From: Phyto melanocephala
Taxonomy: Eukaryota > Arthropoda > Insecta > Diptera > Rhinophoridae
Length of the DNA stretch: 64,000 bases
Reading direction: 5' to 3'
NCBI GenBank assembly: GCA_941918925.1
Contig: OW799233.1
Location: 58,964,841-59,028,840, forward strand
Below are positions 46,018-56,150 of this stretch, in pieces; position 1 is the stretch's first letter, and the number at the start of each line of letters is the position of its first letter. Made by a program: the position numbers and the translations under genes. The notes under the pieces are model-generated. The model ran no database searches. It was not told where the DNA came from and was given only the letters and a program-made list of their open reading frames with translations.

Positions 46018-46936
46018 GGGTGTTTTTTTAAGCCCGATAGAACTTGAAATTGTAAAAAATAACACAAAAAATTAAATTGTAATCAAAATTTTTTTTTTAT
46101 TCGAAAGATCAATACGTGACATTAACATTTGAAAATGATTTCGGGCATATGGGCACCGCGGCTGTTCTTGACGAAGCGCATTCTGGACGTCCGTTGTTTT
46201 ATCGCAAAATTGTGTTCAGCGATGAGGCGCATTTTTGGCTTAACGGGTTTGTTAATAAGCAAAATTGCCGCATATGGAGCGAGATCAATCCACAAGAGAC
46301 CCTACAGACTCCATTACATCCAGAAAAATGCACCGTTTGGTGCGGTTTTCACGCTGGTGGCATCATCGGACCTTATTTCTTCAAAAATGAGGCCGGAGCT
46401 CGCGTTACGATCAATGGAGATCGTTACCGCACCATGATCAATGATTTTTTGTTTGAAAATATGGATGACATTGATCCGGAGGAGATGTGGTTTCAACAGG
46501 ATGGCGCTACGTGCCATACGGCGAACGCAACCATCGACTTATTGAAATCAAAATTTGGCGATAAGTTGATTTCGAGAAATGGACCTGTCAATTGGCCTCC
46601 AAGGTCGTGCGATTTGACACCTCTCGATTATTTCCTGTGGGGCTACGTGAAGTCACTGGTTTATGCTGATAAACCAGCAACAATTGACGCCTTGGAGGCC
46701 AGCATTGTTCGTGTTATTCGTGACATACGGCCAGCAGTGCTCGAAAAAGTGGCCCAAAATTGGACGTCCAGAATGCGCTTCGTCAAGAACAGCCGCGGTG
46801 CCCATATGCCCGAAATCATTTTCAAATGTTAATGTCACGTATTGATCTTTCGAATAAAAAAAAAATTTTGATTACAATTTAATTTTTTGTGTTATTTTTT
46901 ACAATTTCAAGTTCTATCGGGCTTAAAAAAACACCC
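46018..46936 (+). mobile_element. DD41D mariner with the 5' end replaced by an inverted 3' end
   Basis: 46018-46192 and 46762-46936 are essentially perfect inverted copies (175 bp), starting AAGGGTGTTTTTTTAAGCCC. The right arm contains the natural end of the transposase gene (GGTGCCCATATGCCCGAAAT). The left arm therefore is not a normal mariner 5' end. TA flanks both sides. The junction lies at the palindrome GGACGTCC. The flanks are also mirror images (see findings). Confidence 0.9.
46193..46832 (+). pseudogene. DD41D (rosa-like) mariner transposase, catalytic part
   Basis: True transposase sequence begins at about 46196 with FYRKIVFSDEAHFWLNGFVN (first Asp). It continues QNCRIWSEINPQE, TVWCGFHAGGIIGPYFFKNE and VTINGDRYRTM, then MWFQQDGATCHTANATIDLL (second Asp), RSCDLTPLDYFLWGYVKSLV (third Asp) and HMPEIIFKC-stop. 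There are 41 residues between the second and third Asp, the spacing described for the Ceratitis rosa element. Although the frame is open from ATG 46116, the first 26 residues are the antisense of the C-terminus. The helix-turn-helix DNA-binding region (about 150 residues) is gone. It cannot be functional alone. Confidence 0.9.
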
Positions 46937-46950
46937 TTTATATCTATATA

Positions 46951-47823
46951 TCTATATATATAAAAGTGAAACTCTGTGTGTGTGTGTGTGTGTGTTAGCT
47001 ATAGACTCCGAAACTGTAAAACCGATCGGGCTCAAACTTTGGTAAGTTGTTGTACACATACCAGGGAGTGTTAATGGGTGAAAAAAAGTGGGCGGGGCCA
47101 CGCCCATAAAAAATTAGTTATCAGTTTTAGCTACTTGCACTTGACCGATTTTTCTGAAACTTTGCACACATATCGAGCTGTCATGACTAAATAATTTCGT
47201 GATAAGAAAAGTGGGCGGGACCACGCCCCTAAAAAAGTTTTAATTTTGAGGTACTTGCACTGGACCGATTTTTCTGAAACTTTGCACACATATTGAGCTG
47301 TCATGGCTTTATAATTTCGTGATTGAAAAAGTGGGCGGGGCCACGCTCATAAAAAATTAGTTATCAGTTTTAGCTACTTGCACTGGACCGAATTTTCTGA
47401 AACTTTGCAAACATACTGAGCTGTCATGACTTTACACTTTCATCATTAGAAAAGTGGGCAGTGCCACGTCCATTAAAAAAAAGGTATCATTTTGAGGTAC
47501 TTGCACTGGACCGATTTTTCTGAAACTTTGCACACATATTGAGTTGTCATGACTATACAGTTTCGTATTTAGAAAAGTGGGAAGTGCCACGCCCATAAAA
47601 AAAGGTATCATTTTGAGGTACTTACACTGGGCCGATTTTTCTGAAACTTTGCACACTTATTGAGCTGTCATGACTATACAGTTTTGTAATTAGAAAAGTG
47701 GGCAGTGCCACGCTCATAAAGAAAAAGTTATAGTTTTTAGCCTTGCACTTGATATTCGATTAAAATTTAGAATGCGATTAAAATTCATGAAGGGGCGTAG
47801 CAACGCGCGCCGGGATTGGCTAG
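46951..47823 (+). mobile_element. Non-autonomous Helitron, forward copy A
   Basis: TCTATATATATAAAAGTGAA start and GGGATTGGCTAG end. (TG)n follows the start. Six subrepeat units. A mirror of 45142-46003. Confidence 0.85.
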
Positions 47824-48577
47824 TATGTATATAAAAGTGAAACTCTGTGTGTGTGTGTGTTAGCTATAGACTCCGAAACTGTAAAACCGATCGGGCTCAA
47901 ACTTTGGTAAGTTGTTGTACACAAACCAGGGAGTGTTTATTGGTGAAAAAAAGTGGGCGGAGCCACGCCCATAAAAATTAGTTATCAGTTTTAGCTACTT
48001 GCACTTGACCGATTTTTCTGAAACTTTGCACACATATCGAGCTGTCATGACTAAATAATTTCGTGATAAGAAAAGTGGGCGGGGCCACGCCCCTAAAAAA
48101 GTTTTAATTTTGAGGTACTTGCACTGGACCGATTTTTCTGAAACTTTGCTGTCATGCCTTTATAGTTTCGTGATTGAAAAAGTGGGCGGGGCTACGCCCA
48201 TAAAAAATTAGTTATCAGTTTTAGCTACTTGCACTGGACCGAATTTTCTGAAACTTTGCAAACATACTGAGCTGTCATGACTTTACACTTTCGTCATTAG
48301 AAAAGTGGGCAGTGCCACGCCCATTAAAAAAAAGGTATCATTTTGAGGTACTTGCACTGGACCGATTTTTCTGAAACTTTGCACACATATTGAGTTGTCA
48401 TGACTATACAGTTTTGTATTTAGAAAAGTGGGCAGTGCCACGCTCATAAAGAAAAAGTTATAGTTGTATTTTAATTTTTATGAACTTTTTTCAATTTGTA
48501 TTATATTTTAAATTTTTAAATTATAGGCTATAAGTTCAATGTGATAACGACAAGAATATTTTAAGGAAAAATTAGTC

Positions 48578-48650
48578 ATCCGATACTAGCTGAGTGGAAT
48601 GCATTTTCGAAACCAGCTACGGTTTCATCATCAGCACTCTTTTGATCAGA
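48578..48650 (-). ncRNA. Type I hammerhead ribozyme, unit 1
   Basis: The minus strand reads GAGTG, CTGATGA, T, GAAACC-loop-GGTTTC, GAAA, ATGCATTC, CACTC (core 48592-48639). Helix I is GAGUG/CACUC. An outer helix I pairs the segments at about 48579-48585 and 48645-48651. See the reference copy at 50731-50803 for the fold. Predicted cleavage is after the C of AUUC. It has never been tested, and one extra U lies between the core CUGAUGA and helix II. Confidence 0.7.
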
Positions 48651-49091
48651 ACTACAGGTGTTGTATGTAAATATCAACTATTTAACTCAGTAATGTATTG
48701 AAAATTGAAATAAAGAATTATTTGTTCTAATTGATTTCATGTTATATCAAATACATATCATTGAGTTAGTACGAAATTTACCAACATCTGTTTTTCCTGT
48801 ATTCTTTTTTGCACGTCATTACCACAGTTTTAATGTTTGCCTTTAGCTTAAGATGTCGCTAAAGCAATTTTTTTTTTTTCAATTATGCAGTTGTATTATA
48901 TATGTGTCACATGCTTTAAACAAGATGGTATTAGTTTTAACAATGTTCATTTTACACCAAGCCAATGTGTTTTTTTGTTGTATTTTAATTTTTATGAACT
49001 TTTTTCAATTTGTATTATATTTTAAATTTTTAAATTTTAGGCTATAAGTTCAATGTGATAACGACAAGAATATTTTAAGGAAAAATTAGTC

Positions 49092-49164
49092 ATCCGATAC
49101 TAGCTGAGTGGAATGCATTTTCGAAACCAGCTACGGTTTCATCATCAGCACTCTTTTGATCAGA
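49092..49164 (-). ncRNA. Type I hammerhead ribozyme, unit 2
   Basis: Same sequence as unit 1; core at 49106-49153 on the minus strand. Confidence 0.7.
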
Positions 49165-49601
49165 ACTACAGGTGTTGTATGTAAATATCAACTATTTAAC
49201 TCAGTAATGTATTGAAAATTGAAATAAAGAATTATTTGTTCTAATTGATTTCATGTTATATCAAATACATATCATTGAGTTAGTACGAAATTTACCAACA
49301 TCTGTTTTTCCTGTATTCTTTTTTGCACGTCATTACCACAGTTTTAATGTTTGCCTTTAGCTTAAGATGTCGCTAAAGCAATTTTTTTTCAATTATGCAG
49401 TTGTATTATATATGTGTCACATGCTTTAAACAAGATGGTATTAGTTTTAACAATGTTCATTTTACACCAAGCCAATGTGTTTTTTTGTTGTATTTTAATT
49501 TTTATGAACTTTTTTCAATTTGTATTATATTTTAAATTTTTAAATTTTAGGCTATAAGTTCAATGTGATAACGACAAGAATATTTTAAGGAAAAATTAGT
49601 C

Positions 49602-49674
49602 ATCCGATACTAGCTGAGTGGAATGCATTTTCGAAACCAGCTACGGTTTCATCATCAGCACTCTTTTGATCAGA
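49602..49674 (-). ncRNA. Type I hammerhead ribozyme, unit 3
   Basis: Same sequence as unit 1; core at 49616-49663 on the minus strand. Confidence 0.7.
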
Positions 49675-50111
49675 ACTACAGGTGTTGTATGTAAATATCA
49701 ACTATTTAACTCAGTAATGTATTGAAAATTGAAATAAAGAATTATTTGTTCTAATTGATTTCATGTTATATCAAATACATATCTTTGAGTTAGTACGAAA
49801 TTTACCAACATCTGTTTTTCCTGTATTCTTTTTTGCACGTCATTACCACAGTTTTAATGTTTGCCTTTAGCTTAAGATGTCGCTAAAGCAATTTTTTTTC
49901 AATTATGCAGTTGTATTATATATGTGTCACATGCTTTAAACAAGATGGTATTAGTTTTAGCAATGTTCATTTTACACCAAGCCAATGTGTTTTTTTGTTG
50001 TATTTTAATTTTTATGAACTTTTTTCAATTTGTATTATATTTTAAATTTTTAAATTTTAGGCTATAAGTTCAATGTGATAACGACAAGAATATTTTAAGG
50101 AAAAATTAGTC

Positions 50112-50184
50112 ATCCGATACTAGCTGAGTGGAATGCATTTTCGAAACCAGCTACGGTTTCATCATCAGCACTCTTTTGATCAGA
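50112..50184 (-). ncRNA. Type I hammerhead ribozyme, unit 4
   Basis: Same sequence as unit 1; core at 50126-50173 on the minus strand. Confidence 0.7.
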
Positions 50185-50730
50185 ACTACAGGTGTTGTAT
50201 GTAAATATCAACTATTTAACTCAGTAATGTATTGAAAATTGAAATAAAGAATTATTTGTTCTAATTGATTTCATGTTATATCAAATACATATCTTTGAGT
50301 TAGTACGAAATTTACCAACATCTGTTTTTCCTGTATTCTTTTTTGCACGTCATTACCACAGTTTTAATGTTTGCCTTTAGCTTAAGATGTCGCTAAAGCA
50401 ATTTTTTTTCCATTATGCAGTTGGCTTGGTGTAAAATGAACATTGTTAAAACTAATACCATCTTGTTTAAAGCATGTGACACATATATAATACAACTGCA
50501 TAATTGAAAAAAAATTGCTTTAGCGACATCTTAAGCTAAAGGCAAACATTAAAACTGTGGTAATGACGTGCAAAAAAGAATACAGGAAAAACAGATGTTG
50601 GTAAATTTCGTACTAACTCAATGATATGTATTTGATATAACATGAAATCAATTAGAACAAATAATTCTTTATTTCAATTTTCAATACATTACTGAGTTAA
50701 ATAGTTGATATTTACATACAACACCTGTAG

Positions 50731-50803
50731 TTCTGATCAAAAGAGTGCTGATGATGAAACCGTAGCTGGTTTCGAAAATGCATTCCACTCAGCTAGTATC
50801 GGA
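50731..50803 (+). ncRNA. Type I hammerhead ribozyme, inverted unit 5 (reference copy)
   Basis: Plus strand. Helix I: 50743-50747 GAGTG with 50786-50790 CACTC. Core: CTGATGA at 50748-50754. One extra T at 50755. Helix II: GAAACC 50756-50761 with GGTTTC 50768-50773, loop GTAGCT. GAAA at 50774-50777. Helix III: AAT/ATT around loop GC (50777-50784). Cleavage after C 50785. Outer helix I: TCTGAT 50732-50737 with ATCGGA 50798-50803 (one wobble) across an internal loop, as in natural hammerheads with loop-loop contacts. A very short self-complementary helix III (ATGCAT) is typical of retroelement hammerheads that work as dimers. Confidence 0.75.
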
Positions 50804-51240
50804 TGACTAATTTTTCCTTAAAATATTCTTGTCGTTATCACATTGAACTTATAGCCTATAATTTAAAAATTTAAAATATAATACAAATTGAAAAAAGTTC
50901 ATAAAAATTAAAATACAACAAAAAAACACATTGGCTTGGTGTAAAATGAACATTGTTAAAACTAATACCATCTTGTTTAAAGCATGTGACACATATATAA
51001 TACAACTGCATAATTGAAAAAAAATTGCTTTAGCGACATCTTAAGCTAAAGGCAAACATTAAAACTGTGGTAATGACGTGCAAAAAAGAATACAGGAAAA
51101 ACAGATGTTGGTAAATTTCGTACTAACTCAATGATATGTATTTGATATAACATGAAATCAATTAGAACAAATAATTCTTTATTTCAATTTTCAATACATT
51201 ACTGAGTTAAATAGTTGATATTTACATACAACACCTGTAG

Positions 51241-51313
51241 TTCTGATCAAAAGAGTGCTGATGATGAAACCGTAGCTGGTTTCGAAAATGCATTCCACTC
51301 AGCTAGTATCGGA
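51241..51313 (+). ncRNA. Type I hammerhead ribozyme, inverted unit 6
   Basis: Same as the 50731 copy; core at 51253-51300. Confidence 0.7.
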
Positions 51314-51495
51314 TGACTAATTTTTCCTTAAAATATTCTTGTCGTTATCACATTGAACTTATAGCCTATAATTTAAAAATTTAAAATATAATACAAAAGT
51401 TATAGTTTTTAGCCTTGCACTTAATATTCGATTAAAATTTAGAATGCGATTAAAATTCATGAAGGGGCGTAGCAACGCGCGCCGGGATTGGCTAG

Positions 51496-52361
51496 TAGAT
51501 ATATAAAAGTGAAACTCTGTGTGTGTGTGTGTGTGTTAGCTATAGACTCCGAAACTGTAAAACCGATCGGGCTCAAACTTTAGTAAGTTGTTGTACACAT
51601 ACCAGGGAGTGTTTATGGGTGAAAAAAAGTGGGCGGGGCCTCGCCCATAACAAATTAGTTATCAGTTTTAGCTACTTGCACTTGGCCGATTTTTCTGAAA
51701 CTTTGCACACATATCGAACTGTCATGACTAAAAAATTTCGTGATAAGAAAAGTGGGTGGGGCCACGCCCCTAAAAAAGTTAAAATTTTGAGGTACTTGCA
51801 CTGGACCGATTTTTCTAAAACTTTGCACACATATTAAGCTGTCATGACTTTATAATTTCGTGATTAAAAAAGTGGGCGGGCCACGCCCATAAAAAATTAG
51901 TTATCAGTTTTAGCTACTTGCACTACACCGATTTTTCTGGAACTTTGCACACATATTGAGTTGTCATGACTATACAGTTTCGTATTTAGAAAAGTGGGCA
52001 GTGCCACGCCCATAAAAAAAGGTATCATTTCGAGGTACTTGCACTGGACCGATTTTTCTGAAACTTTGCACACATATTGAGCTGTCATGACTATATAATT
52101 TCGTGATTAGAAAAGTGGGTAGGGCTAGGCCCATTAAAAAAGTTATAATTTTAAGATACTTTCACTGGACGGACTTTTCTGAAACTTTGCACACTTATTG
52201 AGCTGTCATTACTATACAGTTTCGTAATTAGAAAAGTGGGCAGTGCCACGCTCATAAAGAAAAGGTTATAGTTTTTAGCTTTGCACTTGATATTCGATTA
52301 AAATTTAGAATGCGATTAAAGTTCATGAAGGGGCGTAGCAACGCGCGCCGGGCTTTTCTAG
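51496..52361 (+). mobile_element. Non-autonomous Helitron, forward copy C
   Basis: Starts at the CTAG of copy B with TATATAAAAGTGAAACTCTG and ends CGCCGGGCTTTTCTAG. Subrepeat units as in the other copies, with a different order and more substitutions. A 104-codon frame at 51523 simply runs across the subrepeats. Confidence 0.8.
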
Positions 52362-53998
52362 TATATAGATAAAACGACGCTTTCAAATTTATTATCACTA
52401 AATAATTCGTTTAATGCTGGTCCAGATGAAATACCAAATTGCGTTCTAAAAAATTGTGCAGAAAATTTATGTTACCCGCTTACAGCTATCTTTAACAAAT
52501 CCATTAAATTAGGATACGTACCATTGATTTGGAAATTATCGTATATAATTCCGTTGTTTAAAAATGGAAGCAAAATTGAGATATCAAATTATCGTGGCAT
52601 TGCTAAGCTGAGTAATATTCCCAAACTTTTTGAAAAACTTTTAACTGATAATTTATACTATCAAATTTCTTCGATTTTGTCACCGTGCCAACATGGTTTT
52701 TGTAAACATCGCTCTACAACGACTAATATTTCGGAGCTAACTACTACAATAAATGATGGTTTTATAAATAATATGCAAACTGATGCTATCTACACAGATT
52801 TTAGTAAAGCTTTTGATAAGGTAAACCATATCTCTTGCTTAACAAATTGTCATTAATGGGATTTACGGATATGACAATAAAATGGTTAAGATCATACTTG
52901 TCTTTAAGAACTCAACAAGTTAAGTATGGAAGTGCTACGTCTAATGCTATCAAAGTTTCTTCTGGTGTTCCGCAAGGTAGCCACCTTGGTCCTATTTTAT
53001 TTACCTTATTCATAAACGATCTACCTTCAGTTATTCAGCACTCTAAAGTTTTGATGTATGCCAATGATGTCAAAATTTTTCGTTCTTCTAATAATCCCGA
53101 AGATCAACTTTTCCTTCAATCTGATATTGACAAATTGGTAAATTGGTGTGAAATCAACTTAATGGAGCTGAATATAAAAAAATGTAAGCATATGTCCTTT
53201 TTCAGAATTAAGAAATTGGATTTATTTTATTGCATAAATGAGTGTAAACTTGATAAAGTTCTGAATTTTCTTGATCTTGGTATTTTGCTTGATCACCAAT
53301 TAAATTTTCGTGACCATATTTCTTTAATTGTTAACAAAGCAAATGGTGTACTTGGATTTATGAAGAGGTGGTGCAAGGAATTTCTAGATCCTTATATTAC
53401 GAAACAATTATATTCATCGTTAGTTCAACCTATTCTAGAATATGGATCGATTATTTGGGATCCTTGCTATAATATTCATATTGATAGTATCGAGTCTGTA
53501 CAAAAGAAGTTTTTAATATTTTGTCTTCGTGGCCTTGGATGGAATTCGTTTTTACTACCTTCATACGAAAGCAGACTCTGTCTTATAAAATTACCAACTT
53601 TAAAAAGTCGTCGTTCAATGCTGAGTTTTTCTTTTGTGCTGGGCCTAATTCAAGGCGATATCGACTCAGAATTCCTGCTAAGTAAAATATCTTTTAATGT
53701 TCCAACCAGACCAACTCGAAATTTCCGTTTTATTAACTTAAAATACTATAGATCCAACTATGCTAATAATGATCCTCTTCGTCGGATAAGTGAAAACTTT
53801 AATAATTATTATCACCTTACTGGCCTAAATGAAAGTAAAGAAATTGTTAAAAGAAATATCATTTTATATTTAAATCGTTGAATTGTATAGAATATTATTT
53901 TATATATTTATAACCTTAATTTTGTTTTGTTATTTTACATACTTTAGTCTGTAAGGATTATTATCTATAGACAATAAATTAAATAAATAAAATAAAAG
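52362..53998 (+). pseudogene. LINE (CR1/jockey group), reverse-transcriptase part and 3' end
   Basis: Continues the 43117 LINE. NNSFNAGPDEIPNCVLKN precedes the RT domain. RT motifs in order are WKLSYIIPLFKNGSK and NYRGIAKLSNIPKLFEKL, then HGFCKHRSTTTNI and YTDFSKAFDKVNH (first catalytic Asp). After a one-base frameshift at about 52835 come SGVPQGSHLGPILFTLFIND and the catalytic loop LMYANDVKIF, where YADD has become YAND. GILLDHQLNFRDHI and the C-terminal domain follow to stop 53881. The 3' UTR ends ATAAATTAAATAAATAAAAT. The D-to-N change plus frameshifts make it inactive. Confidence 0.9.
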
Positions 53999-54204
53999 GC
54001 TGGGGTGATACCAATCTTAGCGTGATTAATTTATGATATTGTCAGATCTACTTACTCAGTTTTTTTTTAGTTTAGTTTAATAGTTTTTTTATTGTTATAA
54101 TAAGTGGTTATGTGCGTGTTGAGAATCTCTGCCGAGTTAAATTGAGCTAGTACCGGGGACAGCACTACTTACCAGAAGAAAAAAGATATCATAACAGAGT
54201 ACAA
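53999..54204. other. Short unassigned stretch
   Basis: GC-richer segment around 54125-54165. Nothing recognised. Confidence 0.4.
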
Positions 54205-54393
54205 GAAATATTCTGGCAAAATTTGGTCCTCTATCGTGATTTCAACAGACGGACATAATTAGATCGTCATCAACTTAATTAAACCCCGATTCAAAAAATA
54301 TATGTATATATAAAAAATATAAATATATGGGGTCTAAAATGGATATTTCGATGTGTTACTAATGGAATGACAAAATGAATATACCCCCACTAA
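54205..54393 (+). mobile_element. CCACC-family right end
   Basis: Contains AAATATTCTGGCAAAATTTG, CTATCGTGATTTCAACAGAC, GATTCAAAAAATATATG, GGGGTCTAAAATGGATATTT and GGAATGACAAAATGAATATA, ending ACCCCCACTA. Equivalent to 25960-26150. Confidence 0.75.
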
Positions 54394-56102
54394 ATACTAA
54401 ATGTATTAAAATCACTGCTATACAGATCACGGTGCAAATTTATGGGATTTATACTATTAAAATCCCTTGTACATTTATAGGAAACAAAAGTTTAATCATG
54501 TTCTGAGAAGACGTAAAAGTATGAATTTTTGTCTTTTGCTCTTCTGCCAAACTATCGCTATCACTATAAACTGGGCGCAAATGTAACTTCTTTTGTAGAA
54601 TTGCTTGTAAAACTTTTTATTTTTTACTTTTGATACTATTGCATTAAATTTTTGTTTCGAGATATACATATTTGTGTAAAACGTATTGAAATCACTGAAA
54701 AACGCAATTTCGGTAAAACAAAATATGAGTTAGGGCATTTCTACTTGTGACCATCGAGACATGTTTTTTAATATACATAACTACGCAGGAATGAAATTAA
54801 CATATCGATCGATATTTGCTTCCGTAAAATTTGTTCATTTTTTTAACTCTAGTAAAGTAAAATTGTCTTTTGATTCATAGCAAGTATTGAGTATAAACTC
54901 TCGATATGTATCACCTGTATATTTAAGGTGCGCTTTGCTTCAAAACAAAAAAATCAAATTATATTTTTTTTATTTTTTTTTTTCTTTATTTTTCTTATTT
55001 TTTTTTTTTTAAGTATATAAGATGAAAATTTCCTTCATGGTAGTAATATACATAATTAGACTTGTACATACAATAATATGATGCAAATAATTTCTCAATG
55101 TTGATTCTTTTTTTTAAATGAGTGTGGTTGTGTTACTTTTTTATAAATATTATTGTTTTTCTTTTTTATTACAGTGCAACTACAAGGAATGACTTTAGCA
55201 AACCTTTGAAAATTTATTAATAATCAAATTATTATTTTCTTGATTCTCTCTTAAGTTTTCAAATAATAATTAATTAATTAATTAATTAATTAATCAATCA
55301 AAATTAGAATAATCATTATATACTAATAAATAATTACGTAAAAATATTATCGTTAGTTTATATTTCTTTTTTTGTTTTGTTTGTCTGTTTTTGTTTAATT
55401 TGTTTATCATAATTATCTTTATTATAATTAATCATTAATTAATTAGTTAGTTTATTTATAATATTTATATTTATGTAAATATATCTTTTAATTATAATTT
55501 TTTGTTTTAATTTTTATTAACGTAAATTGATTTTTGATGCTTTACTAATTGCAACGGTATGGAGTAAAAATCGGCATTTAAAATACATTTAATAGATTCC
55601 TAGAAAGGCGCAAACTTTCTCTTTATATATATTTATACTTTTTGTGTGTTAATTGTTATCGTAATAAAATTCTTTAGCAGTTGCTTACTTTAACTTTTTA
55701 TGAATAGTTTATTATTGGTGTTTGATTTTTTATACTTGCTGCTTCATGCTGTTTCAGGCATATAATGCTGTATGTATGTAGATTGATTTCCGTTAACTAT
55801 TATTATTGTTATTCTTACTATAATTTTATATGTGGTGATTAATAGTTATTAAAAATTAGTTAAATAAAATGTATAGCGACAACACAAATCCATTGCGCAT
55901 TCAACAATTTAATATTCTCTGAACTGGTTGTTTTTCTTTTCGTTGTCGGGCAGGCATACTCTTCGAAGCCATGAACGGCATATATCCACGTACATAAATA
56001 ATACATTGGGTGTGTTGAATGCATTTGTTTCTATATATGTATTTGTATTAGTTTGTCTTCTATCGTTATCAATAAAACTTTTAGCTGAACTTTTTATACT
56101 GA
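54394..56102. other. Repeat-poor AT-rich region, possibly a 3' UTR on the minus strand
   Basis: No transposon ends or protein-like frames. There is an (ATTA)n run at 55266-55294, and many TTTATT (AATAAA on the minus strand) signals. It lies immediately downstream (minus) of the candidate exon at 56103-56150, so a long host 3' UTR is one reading. This is inference only. Confidence 0.35.
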
Positions 56103-56150
56103 TCAGTAGTCAGTGACCCGCATGCGATCCGAGTTGATATAATCGTTGTC
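56103..56150 (-). CDS. Candidate terminal exon of a host gene
   Basis: On the minus strand, AATGTTTTAG at 56151-56160 could be a splice acceptor. It is followed by an open stretch encoding DNDYINSDRMRVTDY and stop TGA. The composition is balanced and unlike nearby AT-rich DNA. The TAG directly upstream is in frame, so the segment can only be coding if spliced. The gene is not identified, and no upstream exon is visible in the rest of the window. Confidence 0.35.
   Translation of the reverse strand, partial: DNDYINSDRMRVTDY

Larger units (their letters stand above)
48466..51394. repeat. Array of six 510-bp units (four forward, two inverted) containing hammerhead ribozymes
   Basis: Forward units start GTATTTTAATTTTTATGAAC at 48466, 48980, 49490 and 50000 (the last truncated at 50420). 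Inverted units are 50421-50930 and 50931-51394 (truncated). Units are about 99 percent identical. AAAAGTTATAGTT is present at 48453-48465 and 51395-51407, while intact Helitron copies have it once; this is a target-site duplication. No ORF beyond about 64 codons. Organisation and ribozymes suggest a retrozyme or a Penelope-like terminal-repeat derivative. Confidence 0.9.
47824..51495 (+). mobile_element. Non-autonomous Helitron, forward copy B, split by the 510-bp array
   Basis: The left part runs from TATAAAAGTGAAACTCTGTG at 47832 to 48465. The right part runs from 51408 (TTTAGCCTTGCACTT) to the CTAG end at 51495. The interruption carries a 13-bp target duplication. It directly follows copy A, so the Helitrons are in head-to-tail tandem. 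Confidence 0.85.
44316..52361. mobile_element. 8-kb head-to-head Helitron block inserted in the LINE
   Basis: Both outer borders are Helitron 3' termini: CTAGCCAATCCCGGCGCG (reverse) at 44316 and GCGCCGGGCTTTTCTAG at 52361. The LINE is split with no target duplication, as Helitrons insert. Inside are two reverse copies, a fold-back mariner, and three forward copies, one of them split by a 510-bp-unit array. Confidence 0.85.

Noticed and set aside
46116..46195. N-terminus of the 238-codon open frame as genuine transposase sequence
   Set aside because: It is the antisense of the C-terminal coding end (46762-46838) carried in by the inverted duplication.
48853..49047. 64-codon hydrophobic frame in the 510-bp unit
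   Set aside because: Present only in the unit with a longer T-run; not open in the other copies.
48466..51394. CRISPR-like array
   Set aside because: Units are 510 bp with no spacer structure and the genome is eukaryotic.
51523..51837. 104-codon frame
   Set aside because: Runs across Helitron subrepeats; contains the repeated FSETLHTY-type translation of the unit.
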